NCBI RefSeq assembly: GCF_000264905.1
Contig: NW_006763131.1
Location: forward strand, 3,180,708-3,244,707
Length of the DNA: 64,000 nt
Source of the DNA: Stereum hirsutum FP-91666 SS1
Lineage: Eukaryota; Basidiomycota; Agaricomycetes; Russulales; Stereaceae
Reading direction: 5' to 3'
Shown here: one piece after another, positions 1-11,616 of the stretch
Position numbering within the stretch: the stretch's first letter is position 1
How the letters are laid out: each line of letters starts with the position of its first letter
The notes under the pieces: model-generated
Seen by the model: only the letters and a program-made list of their open reading frames with translations
Database searches by the model: none
Told to the model about the DNA's origin: nothing
Made by a program: the position numbers and the translations under genes

Positions 1-1
1 G

Positions 2-533
2 CGCGAAGAGCTGGACACGGCTGATACAACTGAAAAGGAACTCTGGGTATGGAATTTCACTCCACCCTTACTTCAACTGCTTCTGTGACTTACTTGCTGC
101 AATCTGATCTCCTGGACGAAGACCGAGCTCCTTCGACTGTCTCGTACCAACTTCTCGGAAGCCTTCCAGATCCTTGTGCATCTCAAGATTGTCCGCCTAT
201 TTATCGAGAGTGTCTTACGATATGGTCTTCCCTCCAATTATACCGGGCTCGCCATCAAAGTGAGCTTGTCTTTCTACTTCCTCTTGTCTTTCACGCATTT
301 TAGACGCCTCTCGACTAACCCAACCACCCATCATACAGCCCGAACCCAAATCCACCAAACGTACGCTTACGACACTCCAGACACACTTCACCTACCTCTC
401 CCCTCGCTTCAGCGGTGCCGCCGGCTCGAAGAAAGGTGGCGCTAGCGATGACTTCGTTGGGGAGTATCAGACGCTCCTTGAGCAGGAGTTCTTTGACTTT
501 GTTTTGTATGAAGTACCATGGATTGTGAACTAA
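2..533 (+). CDS. VMA5: V-type proton ATPase subunit C, 3' part (5' end outside window)
   Basis: C-terminal part of subunit C of the peripheral stalk of the vacuolar H+-ATPase, which links the V1 sector to V0 and controls reversible assembly. Exons 2-46, 122-259 and 339-533 join in phase with GT-AG introns of 75 and 79 nt. The second exon encodes the family block LRLSRTNFSEAFQ followed by FIESVLRYGLPSNY, which is diagnostic for subunit C (family pattern F-VESVLRYGLP). The last exon ends EFFDFVLYEVPWIVN before a TAA at 531-533, matching the usual C-terminal VPW motif. The gene starts upstream of the window, so regulation and N-terminus cannot be seen. Identification is firm from the motif; the exact left exon border is not visible. 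Confidence 0.9.
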
Positions 534-1883
534 TTCTGCTGTAATTTCTATATTCCTCTTTTCAATGTCCTTCTCAATATGGACGTGATACGATTTGATA
601 TTGCGTGACCAAACCCAACATTCGCTTATATCATATTCTATACTTCAACACCACTGCATAATGTTCAGAGGCCGTAGACATCAACCCCGTATGCTAAGAT
701 TGTGTATTTCTACGCATAGCGATTGATAATCCAATGTTCTATCTCCTCGACCTTGCAGTTGGTATCGCAGTTTTAAAGTTCTTATGCAGTGGTGTGACAC
801 TTCTCAACTTACTGTCTCACCAGGCAAAGGTAGAAGGTTGCAGAATCCATATCCAAGAAGTTCAGAAGACCGTGCGAAAACTCATCAGGCAAAGCTCTAC
901 AACGTCACCTAAGTAGCCATGGGGGGGTGTCCGTCCTCTCAGTCTGTACATCCGTCCTGGATACGTGCACCCTTTGTGCCCCGGTCACGAGCACCCGCTC
1001 TATATATATATTTGAGACTACCATATAAGTCGAGAGCTTCCTTAACACGTGGGCCACTGGAACGACGGAAACCTTCCGAAACTCTGGCGCCAAGATCACT
1101 CACCACTTGAGCTCGACAAAATTGGCACTACAGACTTGTCTCGGACTCGCAAACTGTGGCACAACCGCTGAACTTCATTGCTTTTGTCTCCTCACTACCT
1201 AAACAGTTATGAATCACGTCTGGCGGATGAGGCTCGAGGGATGGGCAGGCCGTTTCAAGGAGGTCAGTTCGTCATGTGTATATTAGTGACTTCGTGACTC
1301 GCCTTCGGTTTAGGGAGCTACGAAGTTGTGATGGAGCGGGGGGTAAGGTCAGTTGTAGTTCGTCCACTCGTCGGTACCCACGCGACTCACGATCCACGTT
1401 TATAAAAACCGGAATATCTAGGATTTAAAATAGATATTGTTATTATCCAAATCCTTGCCTCGTGCAATTGTCGCCCTGGTATCATCCATTTCAATTCCCA
1501 ACCGTTCACGACAAGAGCAACTACACCTGAAGGAACGTTACGAGCGACACGAAATAAGTAACAAGTCTACACTCGGGATGCATCATTGTATATGACCGAG
1601 GTGCGTTCATGTCCCTGACATTATAGACACGCTCCGATCGATGAGGTACCAGAGTACGGGTTTCTCTCTGGAGAATGTGGAAGTAGAGTGCGCATGCTGC
1701 CCTACCTCACTCGGTGTACAGGGACAGGGTGCTGTGCATCCCTGATAGAACGAGAACCGGGTGTTGTTAAAACAATAAATATGGAACGCGCCTTTGCGCG
1801 ATAGCTCATTTCAAAGTCTGGTGGTCCCAATCTCCGACGTAGTTCAACATTGCCAGGGCGTGCGGAATGCTGAAGCTCTATGA
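534..1883. other. Intergenic region between convergent VMA5 and WOPR genes
   Basis: About 1.35 kb between two convergent stop codons. Reading frames here are short (about 60 codons) and none shows a recognisable domain or can be extended across plausible introns. The stretch presumably holds both 3' UTRs. I see no RNA gene or clear repeat. Confidence 0.5.
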
Positions 1884-3076
1884 CTAGGAGGCATCCCCGT
1901 CCGAGGCATCTTCATCCTGCCTTCCGGGATAGTAGGAGCTGTCCTGGTAGACCGTGTTGTTATCGCCATAGTAAGCCTCGCCCGACGAGGACGATGCTGT
2001 GAAAAACTGTTGCGACGTCGGTGGATGTAATGGTGGAAACGAGAGTGTATGAAGTGTGGGGGAGATAGACGGCTCGTGTGGGCTCTCTCCTTCTGGCAGC
2101 GGGATCGCCCACCGATGCATGAATCCCTGGAGTTCTTGCGATGCAGCAGGATCTCTGAAAGAATTCGCCGCGGATGTCTGTTCTTGTTGAATTGGGCAGG
2201 CGATGCTGAAGCTTCGTCTCTCGCTGTCTGCGTAGGAACTACGCTCCTCAGCATCGAATCTGTAGCGGATAATTCAGGGTCCGAGCATCGTGACGTATGA
2301 GAGCGACGTACAGGTACGGTCTACCATCTTGTCCGGTCTTGATGGGCGGTGGTGCACGAAAGTCGGACGGGAGTATCATGTTAGGAGTAATGACAAGTTG
2401 CATGAGATCCCTTCTGCTTGTCGGTCTCTGGAGGCGACCAAGACGGAGGTCCTCCTCTGTGAAGTAGGAGATGACATGGTAGAGTGTACCCTCCATGCGA
2501 ATGCTAATGGTCTAACGATGTAGGTTCAAGCATCAATGGTCTGACAGGGTGATCACTTGGATGGCCAACTACCTTTTTCCACAGGGCATCCTCATTGAGC
2601 GGACCTAAAGCATCCTCTGGTCTGCTTCGGTCTCCTGCCAAAGCTCTTCCCGTGGAGTGCAGGGACGGGCCTCTTCCTACCGGAGCCTCGGTGCCCACCA
2701 CCTCTCGGTAGACCTGGGATACACATATGTTGAACGAGCCATCGCACTCGCAAAACGGGCCAGACGCACCAGAAAGTTCCCAAGAATCCTGGACCGGGTC
2801 CAAGCAATGCCGTCTGTCCATCTCTTGATGCCACTCTCCTCGACTCCGAAGCAGAATACAGCACCAGACTTCAGCATTGTTGACCTCTCCTCATCGTTCA
2901 ATCGTCGTTGAATTCGCGGTATGATACCAAGCCTAAGGAAATTAAGGTCAGCTCCACGAAGCCGAAGATGATTTATCGAGGACGGACCTTGCTGCAAGAG
3001 CGATGTGCATAGCATCTACCGTCGTCTCGACTACCCCTACGAAAGGACGAACCTCTTGAGCCTGTGTCGGAGGCAT
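1884..3076 (-). CDS. WOPR-domain transcription factor (Gti1/Pac2 family)
   Basis: Sequence-specific DNA-binding regulator of the Wor1/Ryp1/Gti1/Pac2 family, whose members control morphological switching, conjugation or pathogenic development in fungi. Five exons (2988-3076, 2770-2932, 2573-2713, 2312-2511, 1884-2259) join in phase to 322 aa. Both WOPR boxes are present. Box a carries LPRIQRRLNDEER-like sequence (here IIPRIQRRL) and then ESGIKRWTDGIAWTRSRILG and NFLVYRE. Box b carries LWKKTISIRMEGTLYHVISY and FTEEDL. The basic RWTDG core and SRILGNF are the residues expected to contact DNA. The C-terminal half is low complexity, Ser/Pro/Tyr/Asp rich and acidic at the end (DEDASDGDAS), a typical activation-type tail. 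I chose ATG 3076 because family proteins begin shortly before box a; an in-frame ATG at 3166 would add 30 residues. The last intron could also begin 6 nt upstream. The promoter faces a 2.2-kb spacer. Confidence 0.9.
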
Positions 3077-5315
3077 TCGGGATGATGTATGGCCAAAACG
3101 AAGAGGACGTGCGATGCTGACGGGATGTAGTCGGTTACTCCGTCCATGCCCATTACCCAGTGCCATCCTTATAGGCTATCATTAGAAGTATTACGACCCA
3201 GCTCGCAGGAGATGGTCAACATTAATCATTGTTAGGCCTAATAGACTGCTGACTCTCCGTCGCACTCTGCATGATTGGGACTCCACTTATGAAGTCGGCT
3301 AACCATTTTACAGAGCCTTTGCAATCGTTTGCTGTTCTGTAGTACTAGTGGTCCCCGCCTCATGGACCGACGGCTTACCGCCACTAATCGTGACCTTGGT
3401 CCACAGTCGACTACCCCTTGGCTCGGGATGCTGGACTTGTTGAAGGTGGACATGCCCAGAAAGGCGGCTCGAGCGTACTGTACCACTTCAATCAGGTCGC
3501 CGGTACCTATACGTAACGGCCGTGGCATAAATTTTCTTTCGATTCCAGAGGTTTGCGAGCCTAAATGCGGCGAACCGATCGAGATAGTACAGTACTTCGT
3601 TCACAATGACGACTACTTACCTGCTCTCTCACTCCGCTCTCCAATCCATGACGACTGCAACTTGTCATACCGCCGGCCAGCGGTGTAGAACCCACGCCAA
3701 ACCCACACAACCCTGACGGCGAACGAGCTGAAGACAGCAAGTATAAGTTGGCAGCGTTCAGCTTCCGGATTTACTCGCTGGTTTGCATTAGACTGGTAAC
3801 CAAGTTTGCTACGCGTGGGGGGCTGGCGCGAGTATATACAGCGGTTTGCATGCCTTCTTTGAGTTGTTTGTGCACTACGAGCGAAAATATCAACAGTAAC
3901 GCAAGCCATGCAAGATAATAAGGAAGGCCGCAGAACTGAAACTGCATGTCGTGGATAAAGCGACGCAGGACAGCGCAGGACTCGTCACTTACCCGATTCA
4001 TGGCGGCACATTCCATCTTTAAAGTTACTTTCCTTTCTGGGTCACCAGGATAGTGACGTCCTTGCTTTTAGTCACCCAGGACTTGGTAGCAAACCGAGGT
4101 ACGTAGCAACAGTCATTGAGTTCTCTGCCGTGCGAAAGGATTTGGTTCAAGCTTTGCCTGTGCTAAACTCAGAGGGCGCTATGCACAAAGCTGTCTGCCT
4201 GTCTGAACGCGGCTCTAAACGAACAATCCGGGAAGACGGAGTTCCTCGGGTCATGAGACTGAGAGTTCTCGCGAGGACCGGGATAGAAATCATGGACTTG
4301 AAGGGGGCAAGTCCACTTCAACAGTACAAGAAATGACATGCCCTGTGAATCGTTTGAAGCTTACAGAAAACGGCGAAGATTCAGAGAGCACTTCAGGAGC
4401 GGCAAATACACTTACAGAGAGTGATAATAGAAGCGTGAAAGGCAAAAGTGAGACAGAGTGCGATCTAAGAAAAGTCGAGAACGGATACATTGACCAACTA
4501 AGCGACCAGCCATTACAGACTCAATCAAACACTGAAGTACTGAGCACCGAGGGTGAGCAGGTGACTCATTTAAGCAGGTAGGCAAGAGACCGAGGTCGAA
4601 GTGACAGCAGACGACAATTGTGATATAATGCAAGTATGATACGGTACGGTACGGGTGAGTGTAGCACAGACACGAGGAGATATGGACATTGAACATTGAA
4701 CACTGTATATGACGACGACGACGACTATGGTTCGATGGAAGGGAAAGAAAAACGAAGGTAACTGAAGTGGAATAAGATGAGGTTCAAGTCGAAGAAAGCG
4801 CAGCGGCCGACAATATGGTGACGATGCGGACAGATCGAACGGTGAATTGAAGGGAGAGACATACAAGGCGATGACCCATAAGGAAGTGCAGAAATGAAGA
4901 CGAAGATGGTTATGAACAAAGCTAATTGGTGATAGGCAAAATTGGGTTGAATCAATGGAATAGGCTGAGGAAGTCCGCGTGCCCCTTCCCGGGCTATGTA
5001 CAGACCAGACCAGACGGACAGACAGATAAACGGCTTCGAGAGTAGAAGTCGAAAGGCGCAGAGAACACGATATGGAAAAGAAGAAGTGTAAGCGGACTTT
5101 TAGGAATGCTTGCCTCGAACGTAAGGTATGGCGTCGCGAGAAAGAAGAAAGGCGAAAAAGATGCGCACGTCCAACCTCGAAGCGCGAACCAGCGAGCAAG
5201 CACGTGAATAAACTACTTGCACAACAACACTCGACCTCACCGACGACGAAGGGATGAAAGAGTGGAAGAGACGACTACAGTAGGCACTTCACCCATCAAA
5301 CTCTCTAGCAAGGAC
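3077..5315. other. Long spacer upstream of the WOPR gene and downstream of the KH gene
   Basis: About 2.2 kb without a gene I can support. The left part is the WOPR promoter and probable long 5' leader; the right part is the 3' flank of the KH gene, with short simple repeats (a GGTAC repeat near 4640 and a GAC repeat near 4710). Frames up to 209 codons occur on the minus strand at 4570-5199 but read as simple Phe/Ser/Leu-rich sequence without a domain, so I leave them out. Confidence 0.5.
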
Positions 5316-8300
5316 TCACAAGCCCAAATTCGACATCACCCTCGACACATCGTCGTCATCCACCGTCTCATCCTCCAACAACCTGCTCCTCCTGAAACCT
5401 TGCGGCGTGCCACCATGACTCCTCATCCCCGGCCCACCGCCAACAACACCCACGCCCCCTCCGTTCATGTCACCCGGACTAAGCCCCCTTCCGTGTGGAT
5501 GCGTATGGCTGTGGCTTATACTGTGACTGTGTCCGTGATGATGATTGTTATGGTGGAGCCCTCCGGATCCAGAAGGAGGACCATAGACGGAGGGGAACGA
5601 AGGCCCCGTGGCAGACGTCGGGCTAGAGCTGTGCGCCGTCTCGCCTAAAGAGTTGGTCGGTGAATCTGGCGGGCCACCGGGTCCGTACCTCGCCCCAGAC
5701 TCTGTGATCCTCTGCAACGAGAGTGTGAGATCGAGAGACTGAGCCCTGTTCGTCAGACTCCGATTCGGTTTCGACATCTGGTCCTTCAGCTTCGCCTCGA
5801 GCAACGAATCCGAACCACGATGGAAACTACCCGGAATGTCGTCAGGCGAAAGTCCGAATCTCGCGTGAGGTGGGACACCAGACGCGGGAGACATTTCGTC
5901 GTTGACATGCGACATGGAGAGGAAACGACCGTGTCGAATCATGGGCGGTTGGCCTTGAGGGTTCCAGTAATCGTTCACTTGGGGTTGGATGGGTGGGTAG
6001 TTTGGTTGGCTGTCAAGGGACTCTTGAGCTTCGTCGAGGTGGTAGATGTACTGAGGTGAGTTATTGAAGAGAGCTTTAACGTCGGGAGACGAACTGGCGA
6101 GCCTCAGTCGTCGGTCGATCATGGGTTCCGGTCTTGAGAGGTCGGCGGAGCCTGTGTGTGACATTCCGTCATTAGCGTCACGTTCTGCAGAGCGCAGGGA
6201 GAAAGTTGAAATGGAGATGTAAACATACCACGTGTCCTGGGCATCGTCGACAACACCTTGCTATCGAAATGCGGGAACGCCTCCGCGAACGAGTCGCCCC
6301 TCTTATGTGTATGAGACGTTGGCGACGGATACACATGAATATTATGATTCAGCAAGAACTGCTCAAGCATCTCCCTCGCCGTGACGAGAAAATCGCTGTT
6401 GCTCCTCTGACACCGGAACTTGAACGAGCAATCTGATGGTGTTTCCGCACCGCCAGAGGCACCGAGGGATTTGAGGTTCGGTGAGATGACGACTTGGAGG
6501 TCTCGTTTGATCTGTTCGACGAAAGAGTTGAATTCGGGGGAACTGCAGATACGGGGAAGATCGGGTTGAGGGGGGACGGCCATGTCGGCTTCGAAGGGGA
6601 CGTGCTCCTAGAGTATCAATCCGGGTCAGTCAAAGGTATGGCGGTAGGGAAGGCTAGTAGGGTAGGTGGCGAGCGTACTAAGAGCATTGTGGCGGCGATT
6701 TGGATTTGAGATTCTGGGCCGAAGATGGTGATGCAGTCCGAGGCGTTCTCCTTGTCTGGGAATCGGACGCGAGAATTCGTCTTGTTTTCAATGTCGTGGA
6801 TGAAGATGCACTTCTCGCCGAGTAATGTCCTATGGTACTTCCTCGGGACCGCCACAGCCTCGCTCATATAATCCTTGTCCTGGACAACGCATCAGCAACA
6901 AAGCGCAAACAGCAAGAAGCATGATTGAACTCCACAAAAGACAAGAAAACGCACCTTGGGATTAACGAGCTCCATCACCGACTGCTTCAAATTATCCAAA
7001 TTGATAGCATTCTTCGCAGGCGTCCTCGCCACCACGTTGTCCTCATTGTCATTATATCCACCCAACTGCGCGAACTCCTCCGCATTGCTGAACTTGACAT
7101 ACACCCCATACTTCTTCATGATCCTCTGGATGCTCCTCCCACCCACGCCAATAATCCGCTTGTGATACGATTCCGGCACGTGGAACGAGATCTCCGCGGG
7201 AAGTTCTTCTTGGAGGAGGGTGAGCCCCTGGAGGACGGAAGCGTCATTACCGGCAATGTCAATCAAGAAGTTGTGGTCGTTGAAGGTTTCGAATTTAATC
7301 TTCGCATTCGTCGTTTGCATGATCTTGTTAATTTTTCCGTTCTTCTTCCCGCTAATAAACTCGCGGTGTTCGTTCGCGAGCTCGATCTGGAAGCGTATCT
7401 CGTGATGGAAGGCCTGTGGACAAAGATAGACATGGCACGCATGGCGGGGCAGTCGTAAGCGCTTGATGCGAACGAAGGTGTGGAAGGAAATATGTAAGGA
7501 TACGGAAGGAAGATTACCTTGACGATGTCGAGGTCCAAGATCATGTTGACTGCGTTGCGGACTTCGTGCTCAAGCCCATGCATCTCGAAACACATGCTCT
7601 TGAAAACGACCTCCGCGCCTGTCGCAGCAGAAACTTGCTTGATGATGTTCGTGACTTGCGTGGTGTTAAGGCTCGGGGGCGGTAATAGGACATTGAATTG
7701 CGTTGGAAGTAGCCAAAATGAGGCGATGTAGAATTGACATGCCTGAACACGGTGGTTAGATGGGAGGAGGGTTAATCATTTAGATTGAGCTCAATGGTGG
7801 GAGGGGGCAGGGCAAAGAGAGGATAGGGGCGTTGCGCAGACGATGCGAATAGAAGGAAAGACGTTACCCACAAGTTGCATAACCGATCGTATGGTGCGTT
7901 GAATATTGACTCTGTGATCGCCATAGACGGTAATCATACTGGTTGAGCTACCGATGGGAGGGAAATGAATGAACGTCGCATTGTCGTGCATGACGGCTTT
8001 GAGATCGTCAGCTCGGTTTGTGACCATCCAATCCAGCTTGCGTGGTAGAATCGCAGTGTCTCGAGAGATGACGCCCTTGCTCTGTCGATACAGTGTGACG
8101 CGTCATGAACTCATGAGAAAGCAGTTACAAGGGAAGAATTGGTGAAGGCGCACCTTTGTCAGTGCAACCTGGAGCAACATGTCCCGCGCCCTCTGAACGC
8201 CAAAGAACTCTCCAGTGATCCGAATAGCATTCTTGTTCAATCGAGGTGGGCTACCAGGCGTTGAAGGAACCGCAGACATATTCGCCACGTCAGGACCGAC

Positions 8301-9487
8301 AAAGCCGTGCAATGGGGAAGGGTAGTATATGTTTGTCGCAGTCTCCTCTTGGATTGACTGTAGCATATGTCGTTTCCGGCCCGCGACAATAGCCTGAAGC
8401 TTTTGGTCGATCTCGCACACTTCGGCATGCAGGCCATTCTGCATTGACGCGCGGAACAAGAACCATTAAAAAGCGGAACAGGCAAAAACGGGGCAGAGGT
8501 GGCAACATGTGTTTCAAAAGCTAAATTGCAACGCACCAGTTCATCGAGCATCACCAACAACCTCACCCTCGCAATGTCTACCGAGTCTCCCGGTCCGGTG
8601 ATGACAAGCTCGCATACGCGCTCCGTCTCCAAGCCAGACCATCCGGCGCTACTGCTTATGCCGTCCGGCGGCGTTCGTGTGGAGAGCGAGAATGGAGAGT
8701 TGACGACGGCAATGTGTGCGAGTGTTTGAGAGGCAATGTCGTCTAGTCGGCGACGAACCTCCGGCTTCAGTGCGGGTTTCGAGGAGGGGAAGTCAAGAAC
8801 TTCGGAGCGCGTCACTTTGATGGAGGCGCGGTTCTGTACAAAGGGTGGTATGCGTAAGTTATTGTTGCACGGGGTGAGAGCGCAGGAAGATGGGTGTGAA
8901 GAAACGAATGCAAATGGGTCAGGAGCTTCCAAGCGTACAAGTCTAAATCTGACTGCGTAGAGGTGTTAACTCGCCTGTATGGGACATTCTTTGAGAATCA
9001 TTCCTCGCGCGAAGAGCACCTGCTGATACGTCCCCGAAACGAGAAAATTCCAGGCAGTAGCCTGGTCGGCAGAAGCATAAGAGACATGGCAGGCCTGAGT
9101 GGCCATGGTCATCATCGCGAGCTTCTGGACTGCTTCGGCGTCGGCTTGTGAAGGCGCGAGGAGCTGTGCGTCGCTGGCGTTGTTCGTGTGTCCATTTGTG
9201 GTCGAGCTAGGGCTGTTGTTGGAGGTTGAGTTTGAGGAAGTGGGGAAAGGAGCGGATGGATAGGCGTCCGAGTGGTTCTGGCTGGGCGAGGTGCGGTTGC
9301 GGCGGGGGTAGGTGAAGGCGGTGGAATAGATGTCCATGTCGTCGTCGGGGTCGTCGTCGTCAACGCCGGCGTCGGTGCTGGCGGTGTGGGGCAGTAGAAG
9401 TGTGCTGAAGGGGTATGGTATGGGACAGAACGAAGGGGGGTATGGCGGAACGCAAGTGGTATTCGGTCGACGGGCTGCGATGGACAA
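5316..9487 (-). CDS. Multi-KH-domain RNA-binding protein (Khd4-like)
   Basis: Cytoplasmic-type RNA-binding protein with many tandem K-homology folds. Nine exons (8975-9487, 8537-8833, 8154-8438, 7872-8081, 7518-7742, 6955-7413, 6679-6879, 6229-6607, 5316-6151) close in phase to 1134 aa. Loops with KH-like GXXG character are GRKR at about 290, GKKNG at about 532, GVGG at about 599 and GEKC at about 684. The intervening blocks of 70-100 aa have the same alpha/beta pattern but degenerate loops, giving perhaps seven or eight KH-like units. The N-terminus (1-130) and the last 250 residues are disordered, Ser/Pro/His rich, with a His-rich run near residue 1070. The layout resembles Ustilago Khd4 and yeast YLL032C; that link is inference from architecture. 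The first intron (8834-8974) has a GC donor. The last acceptor may instead lie 31 nt upstream, at a GCAG. ATG 9487 is the first in frame. Confidence 0.85.
8834..8974 (-). other. GC-AG intron in the KH gene
   Basis: The donor reads CAG|GCGAGT and the acceptor TTTGTACAG. Only this GC donor keeps the frame and joins the KH-like block ending ILKECPIQ to NRASIKVTRSEV; the nearby GT sites shift the frame or cut into the block. Confidence 0.65.
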
Positions 9488-10567
9488 CGCTCGACTTCCG
9501 GCTCAATTCTAAATTATATATTCCTCCCGCGCCTCGACCACGGCGCCTGCTTCCGGCGGACTTTCAATCGTCCCCTAACATTCGTGCTCTACACTATGCA
9601 TAGCAGTTCTCCCTAATCGTCATAGTCGTACAACGCATCGAAGCAACCTATATCCTTGGTTCTCACTCGAAAGTGCTCTAGCGTATTGTTCTTGTCCAGT
9701 CTATGCCCACATCGGTAGCACAAATCTTCTTGACACCTTGTACAAATCATCTTCATGTTGACAAGGCAAGGCAAGGTAAGGTCAGTCATATCCCTGCTCC
9801 GGATCCTGGACGAGGCTGCCACTTACATGATTGCATCCGTAACTCTTTTCAACCAAGACCTGAAAGAAAATGACAGGCGGGAGCGCAGTGCCCCTCTCCT
9901 CCATCAGCGTCATTCCTCTCGCGATCGGGGGCCGGATGAACGATCTCAAAAACAAGGATACCCACCATACAGCTAGGGCACGGAACCGTGTTCTTTCCGA
10001 GCCAGTTCCCTGTGGCCTGCTCCCCCAGGAACGCCTGCTCTTTGTATCTCAGGATAAAATGCTCCAGATTCGCTTTTCCCCGTTCCTTCTCCATCGCGAG
10101 CCGTGCGTGAGAGCGCTCTGGGAGCGCTAGGTATTCTTTCACAAAGGCCACTGAGGCTGGCATCGGACATTCAGATACAGGGCCATGCCTAACAGTAGGA
10201 TGGCGATCGGTCAGCTAAGTGTTGCGGAGGTCTCAAAACCTGGTCAGTTATAGCCACGAACTCACCAAGCATGTTTGCAGAACGAGCAGAACGGGAATCG
10301 ACACCTATAGGAGGCATTCGCCATCAATATGCTTGCGGAATATCAATATCCTGAGAGCAGGGGAAAGACTCACGATTGACATATCCTCAGCCTGTCCCCT
10401 CTAGACTCCTCTGTGTCTTCTGCTCCGGGCTTTGACACCGGCTCTTGACAAATCGGGCAATGAATTATGGACGGGTCTACAACGCATAAAGGGAGAAATC
10501 AACATTCCATTGAGGATGAGCACCGATGGTGGTATTATCAACAGGCCAAACACATACCTTTCTCAAT

Positions 10568-10570
10568 TTA
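10568..10570 (-). other. Premature stop at end of RING1 exon of RBR copy A
   Basis: TAA directly after RRKR, where copy B continues KRKRAIEQG to the splice donor. The donor itself is intact (gtatgt). Confidence 0.8.
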
Positions 10571-11333
10571 TCTTTTCCTCCTCAACAACTTCCACCTCCC
10601 CACCGCCCTCTCGTTTCCCACCACTCTCCTAACCTCCTCCTCCTCCACCTCTACATACTCTCCACTCTTCTTACCCCTCTCCTTAACACACTCTGGATCA
10701 GGACAGATAACCTTCCCCACATCCCCCTCCAGAATACACATCGTCCAATATTCATGAAGACAATCCCGACAGAACACATGTCCACATTTGTCGAGTTGTA
10801 CACACCGAGAGCCTTTGGATTCAGAGATGCATATGGAGCAGGTGTACGTCGTGAGTGCGAATTGGGAGGATTTCGAGAGGCGTGAGTGGGTCGTGAGGTG
10901 GGTGGCGAGTAGGTGTGGCGCTGGATGGGCGAGGCTATACGGACACCTTTTCAGAATTATGCGCAGTCCCGAGTAACGTATACGCACCTGAGAATCCCAC
11001 TCCCCGGCTCATCCACAGACATGGTCCCCAACTCTCTCAAGAACTCCGCACTGCGAATCCACTCTACCCAGGTATAAAGCACCCATTCACCGGTCTGCCA
11101 CATCCCCGTCAACATCTCCTTTAGCTGATTTATCCTGCGAAGCGTAAGCCACGAATTTGGGGCGTGGTCAGCGGATACGTTTCCGGCAACATAAACTGCA
11201 GCTGAATAGGCGAGAGGGACGAGAGGGTCAGTGTCCGAGTCGACAAGCACACGGTACTGCCGGTGGGCGCCATATTAGCAGAACCGTCTTGAATGATGTA
11301 TACCGTCCGTTCTTGACCGAGTTCTACGGGGAT

Positions 11334-11336
11334 TTA
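11334..11336 (-). other. Premature stop in RWD exon of RBR copy A
   Basis: TAA follows the codons for IKTL, where copies B and C read KSLEIP: a Glu codon GAA has become TAA. Confidence 0.85.
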
Positions 11337-11616
11337 CAGGGTTTTTATCCTATTTGAAGAATCGCTGGAGACACAGTCTGGGTAAATCGACTACAAGGAG
11401 GTCCCTTCTCGTAAGACTTCTCATCGCTATGATTCAGACATGGTCCTCATGAAGTACAAACATACCTCCAGGACCTCCCATTCCTCCGACTGAAGGCTAG
11501 CGCATGTCTGTTCCTCCTCGTCTGGTACACTGTCCATAGGGGCAAAATGACGAAATGAAGCACTAGGGAAAAGAAAAATCACCAGCAGAAGAGAACAAAT
11601 TTCTAGGTCCGGAACA

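Larger units (their letters stand above)
9613..11537 (-). pseudogene. RWD-RBR E3 ubiquitin ligase copy A, degenerate
   Basis: Third member of the tandem RBR array. All eight exons of the intact copies can be aligned (11466-11537, 10988-11390, 10558-10934, 10374-10476, 10266-10304, 9966-10188, 9827-9859, 9613-9750), but the coding path is broken. Exon 2 (RWD) has an in-frame TAA at 11334-11336 where the intact copies have Glu, and a deletion of about 25 bp near 11158 that shifts the frame. Exon 3 (RING1) has a TAA at 10568-10570, nine codons after an in-frame expansion of acidic codons (EYVEVEEEE). RING1 cysteines, the IBR segment and the RING2 block KSYGCNHMIC, including the catalytic-type Cys, are otherwise preserved, so decay is recent or the 3' part is constrained. 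A shorter RWD-less product cannot be excluded but would still meet the exon 3 stop. Confidence 0.85.

Noticed and set aside
4570..5199. 209-codon minus-strand frame rich in Phe, Ser and Leu
   Set aside because: Lies in the 3' flank of the KH gene and consists of simple hydrophobic sequence from AG-rich opposite strand.
5217..5648. 143-codon plus-strand frame
   Set aside because: Antisense to the C-terminal exon of the KH gene, which has family context and a closed splice model; low-complexity shadow.
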